64,000 nucleotides of DNA from Bradyrhizobium sp. WD16. GTDB taxonomy: Bacteria > Pseudomonadota > Alphaproteobacteria > Rhizobiales > Xanthobacteraceae. The stretch covers positions 2,418,001-2,482,000 of the forward strand of contig NZ_CP028908.1 of NCBI RefSeq assembly GCF_024181725.1, written 5' to 3'. Position numbers and translations under genes: made by a program. The notes beneath the pieces were generated by a model. It was not told where the DNA came from, ran no database searches, and saw only the letters and a list, made by a program, of their open reading frames with translations. Numbering within the stretch: position 1 is the first letter of the stretch; each line of letters opens with the position of its first letter. Shown here one piece after another: positions 35,625 through 44,295 of the stretch.

Positions 35625-35709
35625 CATTCCTGGCCGCGCGGGCAAGCAGCGCGTCGCCGATCCGCACGCCGCCGACCACAACGGCAAGACGCGCCACCTG
35701 GGAGGGATC

Positions 35710-36297
35710 TTGATTCGATTGTCGTCCACCTCTCGCCGCTCGCTGCTTGCGGCATTCGCCGCATCGGCGCTGCCGTGGCGTGTCGACCTGGCGCGCGGCG
35801 AAGCGCTGCTCGGTGATGACGGCCTCTATCACGAGCCGTGGTTTCTGCAGAGCTTCCTCGATCTGAGAGAGGACCTCGAGACGGCGCGCGCCACCGGCAA
35901 GCGGCTCGCAGTGATGTGGGAGCTGCGGGGGTGCCCCTATTGCCGCGAGACCCATCTGGTGAACTTCGCGGACGACCAGGTCACCAGCTACATCCGCGCA
36001 AATTTCGAGGTTCTGCAGCTCAATCTGGTGGGCTCGCGCGAGGTCACCGATTTCGACGGCCAGATCGCCTCGGAGAAGGACCTGGCGCAGAAATACGGCA
36101 TTCGCTTCACGCCCACCTTCCAGTTCTTTGCTGATTCGACCGACGGCATCGCGGCGAAGGCGCCGGCGGCGCGCGAAGTAGCGCGCGCGCCCGGTTATCT
36201 CAAACCGCAGCATTTCCTGGCGATGTTTCGCTTCGTCCGCGACAAGGCCTACGAGACCGGCTCGTTTCGCGACTTTCTCGCCAAGACGACCGGGTGA
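35710..36297 (+). CDS. soxW: SoxW-like periplasmic thioredoxin
   Basis: This 195-residue protein has an Arg-Arg signal (SSTSRRSLLAAFAASALPW) and a SoxW/thioredoxin-like domain with active site C75-PY-C78 (ELRGCPYCRE). KYGIRFTPTFQFF carries the cis-Pro. It reduces periplasmic Sox components using electrons from SoxV. A TTG start at 35710 is preferred: GGGAGGG lies four bases upstream and the frame then begins at the signal peptide. An ATG at 35617 would add a polar extension and lies next to the operator. Confidence 0.85.
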   Translation: MIRLSSTSRRSLLAAFAASALPWRVDLARGEALLGDDGLYHEPWFLQSFLDLREDLETARATGKRLAVMWELRGCPYCRETHLVNFADDQVTSYIRANFEVLQLNLVGSREVTDFDGQIASEKDLAQKYGIRFTPTFQFFADSTDGIAAKAPAAREVARAPGYLKPQHFLAMFRFVRDKAYETGSFRDFLAKTTG

Positions 36298-36326
36298 TGG
36301 AAAATCGGCTTGACCGCCGACTAGAT

Positions 36327-36342
36327 ATCATAATAATTGAAT
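36327..36342. promoter_or_regulatory. candidate SoxR operator upstream of soxX
   Basis: ATCA-TAATAATT-GAAT has the ATTC-N8-GAAT spacing with a degenerate left half, inside an AT-rich patch that also forms ATCAT...ATGAT. It lies in the soxW-soxX gap, the second SoxR-binding region known in Paracoccus, 64 bp before soxX. Confidence 0.5.
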
Positions 36343-36405
36343 ATGATGGATTGTTATCCATCGCAACGAGAGCGGGCAGTGACCCGCCAGGACGAGGGTG
36401 GAGAC

Positions 36406-36849
36406 ATGCGGCTCATGCTGGCGGCGGCGTTCTGCGTCGCGCTGTCCGGGCTCGGCGCCAAGGCGCAGGAGCCGATCAAGCTCGCGATCGTCAATGATTC
36501 CATTCCGCAGTCGCTGACCGGTCAGCCAGGCAATGCCGAGGCCGGCAAGAAAGTGTTTCTCACCCGCACCCTCGGCAACTGCCTCGCCTGCCACGAGGTG
36601 GCCAGCCTCAAGTCGGAAGAATTCCACGGCGAGTTCGGGCCTTCGCTCGATGGTGTCGCGGGCCGTTACAGTGCGGCGCAGCTGCGCCTCATCGTCGCCA
36701 ATCCCAAACGACTGTTCGCCGACACGGTGATGCCGGCCTTCTACAAGAACGATGGCTTCAGCCGCGTCCGGCCGGAATTCGTCGGCAAGTCCATTCTCAC
36801 GGCGGCGCAGGTCGAAGACGTGGTCGCCTTTCTGCAAACGCTGAAATGA
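36406..36849 (+). CDS. soxX: sulfur oxidation cytochrome SoxX
   Basis: A 147-residue periplasmic monohaem cytochrome c with signal peptide (LMLAAAFCVALSGLGAKA) and haem site C59-LAC-H63. The axial Met is probably the one in ADTVMPAFY. With SoxA it couples thiosulfate to the Cys of SoxY. ATG 36406 is preceded by GGTGGAGAC and starts exactly at the signal peptide; upstream in-frame ATGs lack this. First gene of soxXYZA, with soxY 19 bp downstream. Confidence 0.94.
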   Translation: MRLMLAAAFCVALSGLGAKAQEPIKLAIVNDSIPQSLTGQPGNAEAGKKVFLTRTLGNCLACHEVASLKSEEFHGEFGPSLDGVAGRYSAAQLRLIVANPKRLFADTVMPAFYKNDGFSRVRPEFVGKSILTAAQVEDVVAFLQTLK

Positions 36850-36868
36850 CATGTCTGGAGGACACGAA

Positions 36869-37321
36869 ATGCGATCCTTGAACCGAAGGCAGGCATTTGC
36901 GCTCGGCGGCGGCTTCATCGCCCTGACGCTGATGCCGATGGCCGCCGACGCCCAGGTGAGCAATGACGCCGCCGAGCTGATGAAGAAGTTCACTGGCGGC
37001 AAGGAGCCCGCGAAGGGCAGGATCACGCTCGATGTCCCGGAGATCGCCGAGAACGGCAATACCGTGCCGCTGTCGGTGTCGGTCGACAGTCCAATGACGC
37101 CCGATGCCTATGTCAAGGAGGTGATGATTCTTGCCGATGGCAACCCGAATGCCGGGGTGGCGACCCTGACTTTCACGCCGATGTCGGGCAAAGCCGAGGC
37201 GTCGATCCGCATCCGGCTCGCCGCGACCCAGAATGTGGTGGCGATCGCCAAGATGAACGACGGTTCCTGCTTCACCGAGAGGAAGTCCGTCAAGGTAACC
37301 ATCGGCGGCTGCGGCGGCTGA
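36869..37321 (+). CDS. soxY: thiosulfate carrier protein SoxY
   Basis: A 150-residue sulfur-carrier subunit with a Tat signal (NRRQAFALGGGFIALTLM) and the defining C-terminal GGCGG, whose Cys148 holds the substrate as a thioether or persulfide. ATG 36869 is preceded by GGAGGACACGAA. The in-frame ATG at 36851 would sit before the ribosome site and is not used. SoxY pairs with SoxZ, encoded 18 bp downstream, and is exported as a complex. Confidence 0.95.
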   Translation: MRSLNRRQAFALGGGFIALTLMPMAADAQVSNDAAELMKKFTGGKEPAKGRITLDVPEIAENGNTVPLSVSVDSPMTPDAYVKEVMILADGNPNAGVATLTFTPMSGKAEASIRIRLAATQNVVAIAKMNDGSCFTERKSVKVTIGGCGG

Positions 37322-37339
37322 GCAACGAGGAGAGCGACA

Positions 37340-37666
37340 ATGGCCGACAAACCGCGCATCAAGCTTCCGAAGGAAGCCAAGAAGGGCGAGATCGTGCAGA
37401 TCAAGACCCTGATCTCCCATGTCATGGAGTCGGGGCAGCGCAAGGATGCGCAAGGCAAGACGATCCCGCGCAAGATCATCAACAAGTTCACCTGCGAGTT
37501 CAACGGCAAGCCGGTCTTCGCCTGCGCGCTCGAACCGGCGATCTCGGCCAACCCGTACATCCAGTTCAATGCCAGGGTCGACGAGGATGGGACGTTCAAG
37601 TTTGCCTGGACGGACGACGACGGCACGGTGACGACGGCCGAAGAGAAGATCGCCGTCAAGGCGTGA
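37340..37666 (+). CDS. soxZ: thiosulfate carrier partner SoxZ
   Basis: This 108-residue immunoglobulin-like SoxZ contains PRIKLPKEAKKGEIVQIKTL, the SHVMESGQRKD loop and FAWTDDDGTVTTAEEKI. It has no signal peptide, consistent with export by riding with Tat-exported SoxY. It begins after a GAGGAGAGCG ribosome site, and its stop precedes soxA by 23 bp. It contains Cys residues but not the carrier motif. Confidence 0.95.
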   Translation: MADKPRIKLPKEAKKGEIVQIKTLISHVMESGQRKDAQGKTIPRKIINKFTCEFNGKPVFACALEPAISANPYIQFNARVDEDGTFKFAWTDDDGTVTTAEEKIAVKA

Positions 37667-37689
37667 AACTATTCTCAGGGAGGACACCG

Positions 37690-38511
37690 ATGGCGCCTCG
37701 CGTCACAGCGTTGCTGACGATTGCCGCCGCCGTGGCCCTGTCGGGCGCGGCGGCCCTGGGCGACGGCGCCGAGCGCAAGGGCATCGACGCGCCTCCCGGT
37801 CACGTCTTCAAGAAGATCATCTCGGGCTACGAATTCCGCAGCAAGGAGACGCGGGCGCTCCAGGACGACGATCTGGAGAATCCCGGATTTCTCGCCATCG
37901 AGCGCGCGGCGGATGCCTGGAAAAAGGTGGATGGCGCCGAGGGCAAGTCCTGCGCTACCTGCCATGGCGAAGCCGAGACCAGCATGAAGGGCGTCGGCGC
38001 CGCGATGCCCAAGTGGAACGACAAGCTGAAGAAGCCGGTCAACCTCGAGCAGCAGATCAACATGTGCCGCACCGAGCGGATGAAGGCCGAGCCCTTGGCC
38101 TTCAATTCGCAGGCGCTGACCGACATGACTGCCTTCGTCCGTTACCAGTCTCGCGGAATGCCGGTGGCGGTGAAGACGGATGGGCCGATGACGCCCTGGT
38201 TCGAGCGAGGCAAGCAGATCTATTACACCCGGTTCGGTCAGCTCGATCTCGCCTGCGCCTCCTGTCACGAGAAGAACAACGGCAAGTTCATGCGCGCCGA
38301 CTTCCTCAGCCAGGGCCAGACCAACGGATTTCCGACCTATCGGCTGCGCGATCAGAAGCTGGTCCTGCTCCACGAACGTTTCAAAGGCTGCATGTTCGAC
38401 GTGCGTGCCGAGCCGTTCAAGCCGCTGTCAGACGAGTTTCTGGCGCTCGAAATCTACGTCGCCTGGCGCGGCATCGGGCTGCCGGTCGAGACACCCGCGG
38501 TTCGCAATTAG
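37690..38511 (+). CDS. soxA: L-cysteine S-thiosulfotransferase subunit SoxA (dihaem)
   Basis: A 273-residue periplasmic cytochrome with a signal peptide (ALLTIAAAVALSGAAAL). It has two haem sites, CATCH in EGKSCATCHGEAE and CASCH in LACASCHEKNNG. The persulfide-ligating active-site Cys is in GCMFDVRAEP. SoxAX joins thiosulfate to SoxYZ. ATG 37690 follows GGGAGGACACCG; a GTG at 37663 overlapping the soxZ stop is less likely. The TAG stop lies within the left terminal CTAG-like end of a repeat element, so the last residues may have been altered by insertion. Confidence 0.94.
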   Translation: MAPRVTALLTIAAAVALSGAAALGDGAERKGIDAPPGHVFKKIISGYEFRSKETRALQDDDLENPGFLAIERAADAWKKVDGAEGKSCATCHGEAETSMKGVGAAMPKWNDKLKKPVNLEQQINMCRTERMKAEPLAFNSQALTDMTAFVRYQSRGMPVAVKTDGPMTPWFERGKQIYYTRFGQLDLACASCHEKNNGKFMRADFLSQGQTNGFPTYRLRDQKLVLLHERFKGCMFDVRAEPFKPLSDEFLALEIYVAWRGIGLPVETPAVRN

Positions 38512-38585
38512 TGTCCCGGGTTCTAACGTTCGTATCCCGCTTGCAGCGAGCGCTTCTACGAACGTTAGAGCCCAAGGGACACCAG
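38508..38585 (+). repeat. CTAG-type palindrome, subfamily A, overlapping the soxA stop
   Basis: A 78-bp forward-oriented copy: TTAGTGTCCCGG, arm TTCTAACGTTCGTA, loop TTGCAGCGAGCGCTTC, arm TACGAACGTTAGA, outer arm AAGGGACACCAG. The soxA TAG stop is bases 38509-38511 of this element. Linker CATGATTATGAT leads to a subfamily B copy. Confidence 0.9.
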
Positions 38586-38599
38586 CATGATTATGATTT

Positions 38600-38678
38600 C
38601 TAGTGAGGTTTTGGATCTGACGCTCGTACGAATGCCCCGCTGCAATGCTGATACGAGCGTCAGAATCCACCGCACTAG
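38600..38678 (-). repeat. CTAG-type palindrome, subfamily B
   Basis: A 79-bp copy: CTAGTGAGGTTTT, arm GGATCTGACGCTCGTACG, loop with GCTGCAATGCTGA, arm TACGAGCGTCAGAATCC, outer arm ACCGCACTAG. It lies between soxA and soxB, separating soxXYZA from soxBCD. Confidence 0.9.
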
Positions 38679-38714
38679 AGTCGGGCCATCTGATCCAAAC
38701 GAGAGGTTGGGCGC

Positions 38715-40403
38715 ATGATCTCGCGTCGTGAATTCATTCAGGTCGCCGCTGCCGCGGCGGCGCTCGCCGGCGGTTCGGGCAGCTGGTCGCGGGCCTTCGC
38801 CCAGCAGAAGCTGACGCAGAAGGAGCTGCTCGCCTTCGAGCCGCTCGGCAACGTCACGCTGGTGCATGTCACCGACATCCATGGCCAGCTGATGCCGCTC
38901 TATTTCCGCGAGCCGTCGACCAATCTCGGCGTCGGCGACGCCAGGGGCCAGCCGCCCCATGTCACGGGCAAGGAGTTCCTGGCGCGGTTCGGCGTCGCGC
39001 CGGGCTCGTCGGCGGCCTATGCCCTGACCTCGGAGGATTTCGAGGCGCTGGCGCGGACCTATGGCCGGATTGGCGGTCTCGATCGCGCCGCTACCGTGAT
39101 CAATGCCATTCGGGCCGAGCGCGGCGACAAGGTGGCGCTGCTCGACGGCGGCGATACTTGGCAGGGTTCGTGGTCGTCGCTGAAGACGCGCGGCCAGGAC
39201 ATGATCGACTGCATGGCGCTGCTCCAGCCGGACGCAATGACCGGCCATTGGGAATTCACCTATGGCACCGACCGGGTCAAGGAGGCGATCTCGTCCCTTG
39301 GTTTCCCGTTCCTCGGCCTGAACATCCGAGATGCCGAATGGAACGAGGCGGCGTTCGAAGCCTCGACCATGATCGAGCGCGGCGGCGTCAAGATCGCGGT
39401 CCTCGGCCAGGCCTTCCCCTATACGCCGGTGGCCAATCCGCGCTGGATGATCCCCAACTGGTCCTTCGGCGTGCGCGAGGAGGACGTGCAGGCCCAGGTC
39501 GTCAAGGCCCGCAAGGCCGGCGCCCAGCTGGTGGTGCTGCTCTCGCACAACGGCTTCGATGTCGACCGCAAGCTGGCAAGCCGGGTGAAGGGCATCGACG
39601 TCATCCTCACCGGACACACCCACGACGCGCTGCCGGAGGCGGTGAAGGTCGGCCGGACGCTGCTGATCGCGTCGGGGTCCTCCGGCAAATTCGTCTCCCG
39701 ACTCGACCTCGATGTCCGCGACGGCGAGGTGAAGGGATATCGCTACAAGTTGATTCCGCTGTTCTCGGACGTGATCGCGCCGGATGCGGCGATGGCTGCC
39801 AAGATCGCCGAGGTGCGCAGGCCGTTTGCCGCCGATCTCGCCCGCCCGCTCGGCAAGACCGAATCGCTGCTGTACCGCCGCGGCAATTTCAACGGCACGT
39901 TCGATGACCTGATCTGCCAGGCGCTGCTGCAGGAGCGCGACGCGGAGATCGCGCTGTCGCCGGGCTTCCGCTGGGGCACCAGCGTGCTGCCCGGCCAGGA
40001 CATCACATTCGAGGACGTCACCAACGCCACAGCGATCACCTATCCCGCGGTCTACCGCATGGGCATGACCGGCACCCGGCTCAAGGAGATCATCGAGGAC
40101 GTCGCCGACAATCTCTTCAACGTCGATCCCTATTACCAGCAAGGCGGCGACATGGTGCGGATCGGCGGCCTGTCCTACGCCATCGACATCGCCAAGCCCC
40201 AGGGCCAGCGGATCTCCGACATGCGGCTGATGAAGACCGGCGCGCCGGTCGATCCGGCGAAGGAATACCAGGTGGCGGGCTGGGCCAGCGTCAATGAAGG
40301 CACGCAGGGCCCGGCGATCTGGGATGTCGTGTCCGATTACCTGAAGCGGCAGAAGACCGTCCGTCTCGAACCGAACCGAGCAGTCAAAGTCTCCGGAGTG
40401 TGA
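38715..40403 (+). CDS. soxB: thiosulfohydrolase SoxB
   Basis: This 562-residue periplasmic di-manganese enzyme of the 5'-nucleotidase/calcineurin-like family has a Tat signal (MISRREFIQVAAAAAALAGG). Metal-binding motifs are TDIHGQLMPLY, DGGDTWQGS, LSHNGFD and TGHTHD, and the C-terminal nucleotidase-like domain is present. It hydrolyses sulfate from the SoxY-bound thiosulfonate. Start ATG 38715 begins the Tat signal and has GAGAGG upstream. soxC follows after a few bases. Confidence 0.96.
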   Translation: MISRREFIQVAAAAAALAGGSGSWSRAFAQQKLTQKELLAFEPLGNVTLVHVTDIHGQLMPLYFREPSTNLGVGDARGQPPHVTGKEFLARFGVAPGSSAAYALTSEDFEALARTYGRIGGLDRAATVINAIRAERGDKVALLDGGDTWQGSWSSLKTRGQDMIDCMALLQPDAMTGHWEFTYGTDRVKEAISSLGFPFLGLNIRDAEWNEAAFEASTMIERGGVKIAVLGQAFPYTPVANPRWMIPNWSFGVREEDVQAQVVKARKAGAQLVVLLSHNGFDVDRKLASRVKGIDVILTGHTHDALPEAVKVGRTLLIASGSSGKFVSRLDLDVRDGEVKGYRYKLIPLFSDVIAPDAAMAAKIAEVRRPFAADLARPLGKTESLLYRRGNFNGTFDDLICQALLQERDAEIALSPGFRWGTSVLPGQDITFEDVTNATAITYPAVYRMGMTGTRLKEIIEDVADNLFNVDPYYQQGGDMVRIGGLSYAIDIAKPQGQRISDMRLMKTGAPVDPAKEYQVAGWASVNEGTQGPAIWDVVSDYLKRQKTVRLEPNRAVKVSGV

Positions 40404-40408
40404 GATCC

Positions 40409-41689
40409 ATGTCCAAGGGCCAAGATCCCATCGGCGCCCCGCGTCAGTCGCGGCGTGCCTTCCTCACCGCGGCGGGCGGCATGGCTGCCATGGCGCTGGC
40501 GAAGCCGGCCGCGGCCGCCGGCAATCCCGCCAACCAGCCGCCCAACGTGCCGGAATGGTCGAAGGTGCTGGGTGATGGCGTTGCCGTGCGGCCCTATGGC
40601 AAGCCGTCGAAATTCGAGAAGGACGTCATCCGCCGCGACGTCGAATGGCTCACCGCCTCGCGCGAGTCGTCGGTCAGCTTCACGCCCTTGCACGAACTCG
40701 AGGGTATCATCACGCCGAACGGGCTTTGCTTCGAGCGCCACCACGGCGGCATCGCCGAGATCGATCCCGCCGATCATCGCCTGATGATTCATGGCCTGGT
40801 CGAACGGCCATTGATTCTCAGTCTCGAGGAGCTCAAGCGCTATCCGCGAGTGAACCGCATCCATTTCATGGAATGCGCGGCCAATTCCGGCATGGAATGG
40901 CGCGGCGCGCAGCTCAACGGCTGCCAGTTCACCCATGGCATGATCCACTGCGTGCAGTACACCGGCGTGTCGCTGCGCACGTTGCTTGAGGAGGTCGGGG
41001 TCAGGAGCAATGGCAAGTGGCTGCTGGTCGAAGGTGGCGATGCCGCCGGAATGGATCGCAGCCTGCCGATCGAGAAGGCGCTCGACGACTGCATCATCGC
41101 CTACAAGATGAACGGCGAGGCGCTCTATCCGGAGCAGGGCTATCCGATGCGTCTCGTGGTGCCCGGCTGGCAGGGCAATCTGTGGGTCAAGTGGCTGCGC
41201 CGGATCAAGGTCGGCGATCAGCCCTGGCATACCCGCGAGGAGACCTCGAAATACACCGACCTGCTGCCGAACGGAAAGGCGCGGCGATTCACCTGGGCGA
41301 TGGACGCCAAATCAGTCATCACCAGCCCGAGTCCGCAGGCGCCGATTCGACACGGCAGGGGCTTCACCATCGTCTCCGGTCTCGCCTGGTCGGGTAACGG
41401 CAAGGTCAAGCGCGTCGACATCTCGCTCGACGGCGGCCGCAACTGGCGACCGGCACGGCTCGATGGCCCGATCCTCGATAAGGCGTTGACCCGGTTCTAC
41501 TACGAGTTCGACTGGACCGGCGAGCCGCTGTTGCTGCAGTCGCGCGTGCAGGACGAGACCGGCTATGTGCAGCCGACCAAGGCCGAGCTGCGCAAGGTGC
41601 GCGGCGTCAACTCCATCTACCACAACAACGGCATCCAGACTTGGCATGTCCAGTCGAATGGTGAGGTCGAGAATGTCGAAGTCGCTTAA
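40409..41689 (+). CDS. soxC: sulfane dehydrogenase molybdenum subunit SoxC
   Basis: A 426-residue molybdopterin enzyme of the sulfite oxidase family, with a Tat signal (QSRRAFLTAAGGMAAM). The molybdenum-coordinating Cys is in FMECAANSGMEWRG; a C-terminal Mo-co dimerisation domain follows (VKRVDISLDGGRNWRPARL). With SoxD it oxidises the sulfane sulfur on SoxY. ATG 40409 is chosen; a GTG at 40400 overlaps the soxB stop. Its last 17 bases overlap soxD. Confidence 0.95.
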   Translation: MSKGQDPIGAPRQSRRAFLTAAGGMAAMALAKPAAAAGNPANQPPNVPEWSKVLGDGVAVRPYGKPSKFEKDVIRRDVEWLTASRESSVSFTPLHELEGIITPNGLCFERHHGGIAEIDPADHRLMIHGLVERPLILSLEELKRYPRVNRIHFMECAANSGMEWRGAQLNGCQFTHGMIHCVQYTGVSLRTLLEEVGVRSNGKWLLVEGGDAAGMDRSLPIEKALDDCIIAYKMNGEALYPEQGYPMRLVVPGWQGNLWVKWLRRIKVGDQPWHTREETSKYTDLLPNGKARRFTWAMDAKSVITSPSPQAPIRHGRGFTIVSGLAWSGNGKVKRVDISLDGGRNWRPARLDGPILDKALTRFYYEFDWTGEPLLLQSRVQDETGYVQPTKAELRKVRGVNSIYHNNGIQTWHVQSNGEVENVEVA

Positions 41690-42383
41690 GCTCGCCGGTG
41701 TCCTGATCACAGCGCTGGCTGCGGCATCGCCGGCACTGGCCCAGACCAAGATCGATGCCACGACCACGACCACGACCGCCAGCGAAGCCAGATATCACAT
41801 CGGCCGCGCGCCGACTGCGGCGGAGGTCAAGGGCTGGGACATCGACGTTCGGCCGGACGGGCAGGGGCTGCCGGAAGGCAAGGGAACGGTGGCCCAGGGC
41901 GAGAAGCTGTTCATGGACAATTGCTCGACGTGCCACGGCGAGTTCGGCGAGGGCAACGGCCGCTGGCCGGTGCTGGCGGGCGGCAAGGGAAGTCTGACCG
42001 CCGACAATCCGGTCAAGACCGTCGGCTCCTACTGGCCCTACGCCTCGACGCTGTTCGACTACGTCCGGCACGCGATGCCCTATGGCAGTGCCCAGTCCTT
42101 CAAGACGGATGAATACTATGCTCTGGTGGCATATGTGCTCTATCTGAACGACATCATCACCGACCAGAATTTCGAGCTGAGCAACAAGAACTTCACCTCG
42201 ATCAAGATGCCGAACGAGCAGGGCTTCTTCATGGACGATCGCACCGTGAGCGAGAAGGCGTTCTGGCAGAAGGAGCCGTGCATGAAGGATTGCATTCCGC
42301 CGGTGAAGATCACCGCGCGGGCGGCGGTGATCGACGTTACACCCGAGGATGCCAAGGACGGCAAGCCGCGGGGTGTCGAGTGA
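41673..42383 (+). CDS. soxD: sulfane dehydrogenase cytochrome subunit SoxD (short, one haem)
   Basis: A 236-residue periplasmic cytochrome c with signal peptide (LAGVLITALAAASPALA), a Thr-rich linker (TTTTTTAS), RAPTAAEVKGWDIDVRPDG and one haem site, CSTCH in MDNCSTCHGEFG. The SoxD of Paracoccus is longer and carries two haems; the second domain is absent here. The extra cysteines near the end (EPCMKDC) are notable. ATG 41673 lies inside soxC. The stop overlaps the next gene (GTGA). Confidence 0.9.
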   Translation: MSKSLKLAGVLITALAAASPALAQTKIDATTTTTTASEARYHIGRAPTAAEVKGWDIDVRPDGQGLPEGKGTVAQGEKLFMDNCSTCHGEFGEGNGRWPVLAGGKGSLTADNPVKTVGSYWPYASTLFDYVRHAMPYGSAQSFKTDEYYALVAYVLYLNDIITDQNFELSNKNFTSIKMPNEQGFFMDDRTVSEKAFWQKEPCMKDCIPPVKITARAAVIDVTPEDAKDGKPRGVE

Positions 42384-42841
42384 GGGCAGCGGAACGCAGC
42401 CGCCGTGTCGTTCTTCAGGCGGCCGTTCTTGCATGTCTGTCGACCACGATCGCGCCGGTGTCGCGCGCCGCCGAGCTGCATCGGCTCGCCCTGCAGATCA
42501 GCGACGACGATCCTGCCAAGATGCGCGCCGTGCTCGACGTCGCCGCCAATGTCTCGCGGCACTATTCGGCGCGCGGCGAGGAGGTCGAGATCGTCGTGGT
42601 CGCCTTCAATGGCGGCATCGAGATGCTGCTCGCGGATCGCTCTCCGGTGAAGGAGCGCATCGCCAACTTCATCAAGTCCATGCCGAATGTCACCTTCAAG
42701 GCCTGCGGCAATTCGCTGGAAACGCTGGCGGCCAAGGAGGGCCGGCAGCCGCCCCTGATGCCGGATGTCGAGGTCGTCGAAGCGGGCGTTGCGGCACTGG
42801 TCGACCTCGCCGAGAAACGCTGGACGATCGTTCGTCCCTGA
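42380..42841 (+). CDS. secreted DsrE-like protein
   Basis: A 153-residue exported protein with an Arg-rich N-terminus and hydrophobic signal (VLQAAVLACLSTTIAPVS), then a DsrE/F-like fold (HRLALQISDDDPAKMRAVLD, VEIVVVAFNGGIEMLL, VTFKACGNSLETLAA). The Cys in FKACGNS sits where related proteins bind sulfur. GTG 42380 overlaps the soxD stop, so it is the fourth gene of soxBCD. A periplasmic sulfur-binding or transfer role is inferred from fold and context. Confidence 0.8.
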   Translation: MRAAERSRRVVLQAAVLACLSTTIAPVSRAAELHRLALQISDDDPAKMRAVLDVAANVSRHYSARGEEVEIVVVAFNGGIEMLLADRSPVKERIANFIKSMPNVTFKACGNSLETLAAKEGRQPPLMPDVEVVEAGVAALVDLAEKRWTIVRP

Positions 42842-42854
42842 TCAGGAAGGCGCC

Positions 42855-43760
42855 ATGCGGCTTGTTTTCTGCCTGCTTGTCCTTGTGCTCGGCGCCGCCG
42901 GCGCTCGCGCGGCGGAGGAGCCGCGTGAACTCACGGTCGATGGTCGGGTGGTGCTTGCAACCCTGCGCACGCCGGCGGCGGTGAGGCCGGAGACGCCGGT
43001 CGTGGTGATGACCCACGGTACGCTGGCGCACAAGGACACGGAGACGATGACGACGCTGGCGAGAGCGCTCGCCGAGCGCGGCGTCGCGACGATTACCCAT
43101 ACTCTGGCGCTCGGGCTCGATCGCCGCAAGGGCATGTACGAGTGTGCCCAGCCGCACGATTACCTGGCCGACGATGCTGTCGGCGAAATCGCAGCGTGGG
43201 TCGCCGAAGCGCACCGCACGGGCGGAAAGCGCGTCTTCGTGCTCGGCCATTCGCGGGGTGCCAACCAGGTCGCCCGGTATCTCGCAGCGCGGCCCGAGGC
43301 CGCCATCAGCGGCGCCATTCTGCTGGCTCCGGCCACGGCCTCGTTCGAAGCCGCCGGACGCGCCAGCTATGTCAGCAGCTACGGTGCGCTGCTGGAGCCG
43401 CTGGTGCGGAAGGCGGCGAAGCTGGTCGCTGACGGCCATGGCACCGAATGGATGTCGGTCCCCGGGTTCATCTATTGCAAGGATGCCAGGGTGACGGCAC
43501 GGGCCTTTGCCGCCTTCTATACGCCGGAGCGGCGGCAGGACACCGCGGTGCTCGTCGGGGGGCTCGCTCTGCCGGTCCTCGTTCTCGCCGGGACCAGGGA
43601 CGTCACCGTGACCGACGTGATAGAGGCCTTCTCACCGCTCGCGGGCGAGCAAGGCCGTGTCGGGCTGGAGAGGATCGAAGATTCCGACCACTACTTCCTC
43701 GACCTTGCCGCCGAGGATGCCGCCGACCGCATCGCCGCCTTCGTCGCCGCCAGGCCTTAG
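42855..43760 (+). CDS. secreted alpha/beta hydrolase
   Basis: A 301-residue protein with signal peptide (LVFCLLVLVLGAAGARA) and an alpha/beta-hydrolase fold. It has oxyanion-hole region VVVMTHGTLAHKD, nucleophile Ser in LGHSRGANQ, acid in LAGTRDVTVTD and His in DSDHYFLD. It lies 13 bp after the DsrE-like gene, in the operon that continues to a second DsrE-like protein and a YeeE transporter. The substrate is unknown; a thioester or other sulfur-linked ester is speculation from position. Confidence 0.85.
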   Translation: MRLVFCLLVLVLGAAGARAAEEPRELTVDGRVVLATLRTPAAVRPETPVVVMTHGTLAHKDTETMTTLARALAERGVATITHTLALGLDRRKGMYECAQPHDYLADDAVGEIAAWVAEAHRTGGKRVFVLGHSRGANQVARYLAARPEAAISGAILLAPATASFEAAGRASYVSSYGALLEPLVRKAAKLVADGHGTEWMSVPGFIYCKDARVTARAFAAFYTPERRQDTAVLVGGLALPVLVLAGTRDVTVTDVIEAFSPLAGEQGRVGLERIEDSDHYFLDLAAEDAADRIAAFVAARP

Positions 43761-43827
43761 CGACGGGGGCAACGGAGGGCTGAAAGCCCAACGTATCCCG
43801 GTTCAGATATTTCCTCGGAGGACGACC

Positions 43828-44271
43828 ATGGAGCGTAGATCCTTGTTTCGCACCGGCTTCACCGGGGCTCTCGGCCTGCTCGGGCTGACAGGCCCGGCCC
43901 GCGCCACCGAATCGACGCCGCGGGTGCGCGTCGCCTATCACCTGTCCGATTTCGACAGGGTGATCTTCGTTCTCGGCAATATCCAGAATCACATCGACGG
44001 CACCGGTGGGCCCGGCAACGCGGACATCCGCCTGGTGGTCCACGGCCCGGCCCTCAAGGCCTTCCACGCCATCGCCGCCGCCGACAATGTCGTGGCGCTG
44101 TCGGAGCGGCTGATCAAGGGTGGGGTCGGCTTCGACGCCTGCGCCAACACCATGAAAGCTCAGGGTGTCAAACTCGGCGACCTCACGCCGGGATTTGTCA
44201 TCGCCGAAAAGGGCGGCGTGGTGCGTCTTGCGGAACTCCAGGTCCAGGGATACGCCTATCTGCGGCCCTGA
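43828..44271 (+). CDS. secreted DsrE-family sulfur-handling protein
   Basis: A 147-residue protein with a Tat-like signal (ERRSLFRTGFTGALGLLGL) and a DsrE fold (RVRVAYHLSDFDRVIFVLGN, IRLVVHGPALKAFH). A single conserved Cys lies in GVGFDACANTMKAQGV, the position used for sulfur binding in DsrE and TusD relatives. CGGAGGACGACC precedes ATG 43828. Two secreted DsrE-like proteins in one operon with SoxBCD suggest a periplasmic sulfur relay; direct evidence is lacking. Confidence 0.86.
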   Translation: MERRSLFRTGFTGALGLLGLTGPARATESTPRVRVAYHLSDFDRVIFVLGNIQNHIDGTGGPGNADIRLVVHGPALKAFHAIAAADNVVALSERLIKGGVGFDACANTMKAQGVKLGDLTPGFVIAEKGGVVRLAELQVQGYAYLRP

Positions 44272-44295
44272 TTCACCGCAGCGAGGCCCCGGTTC

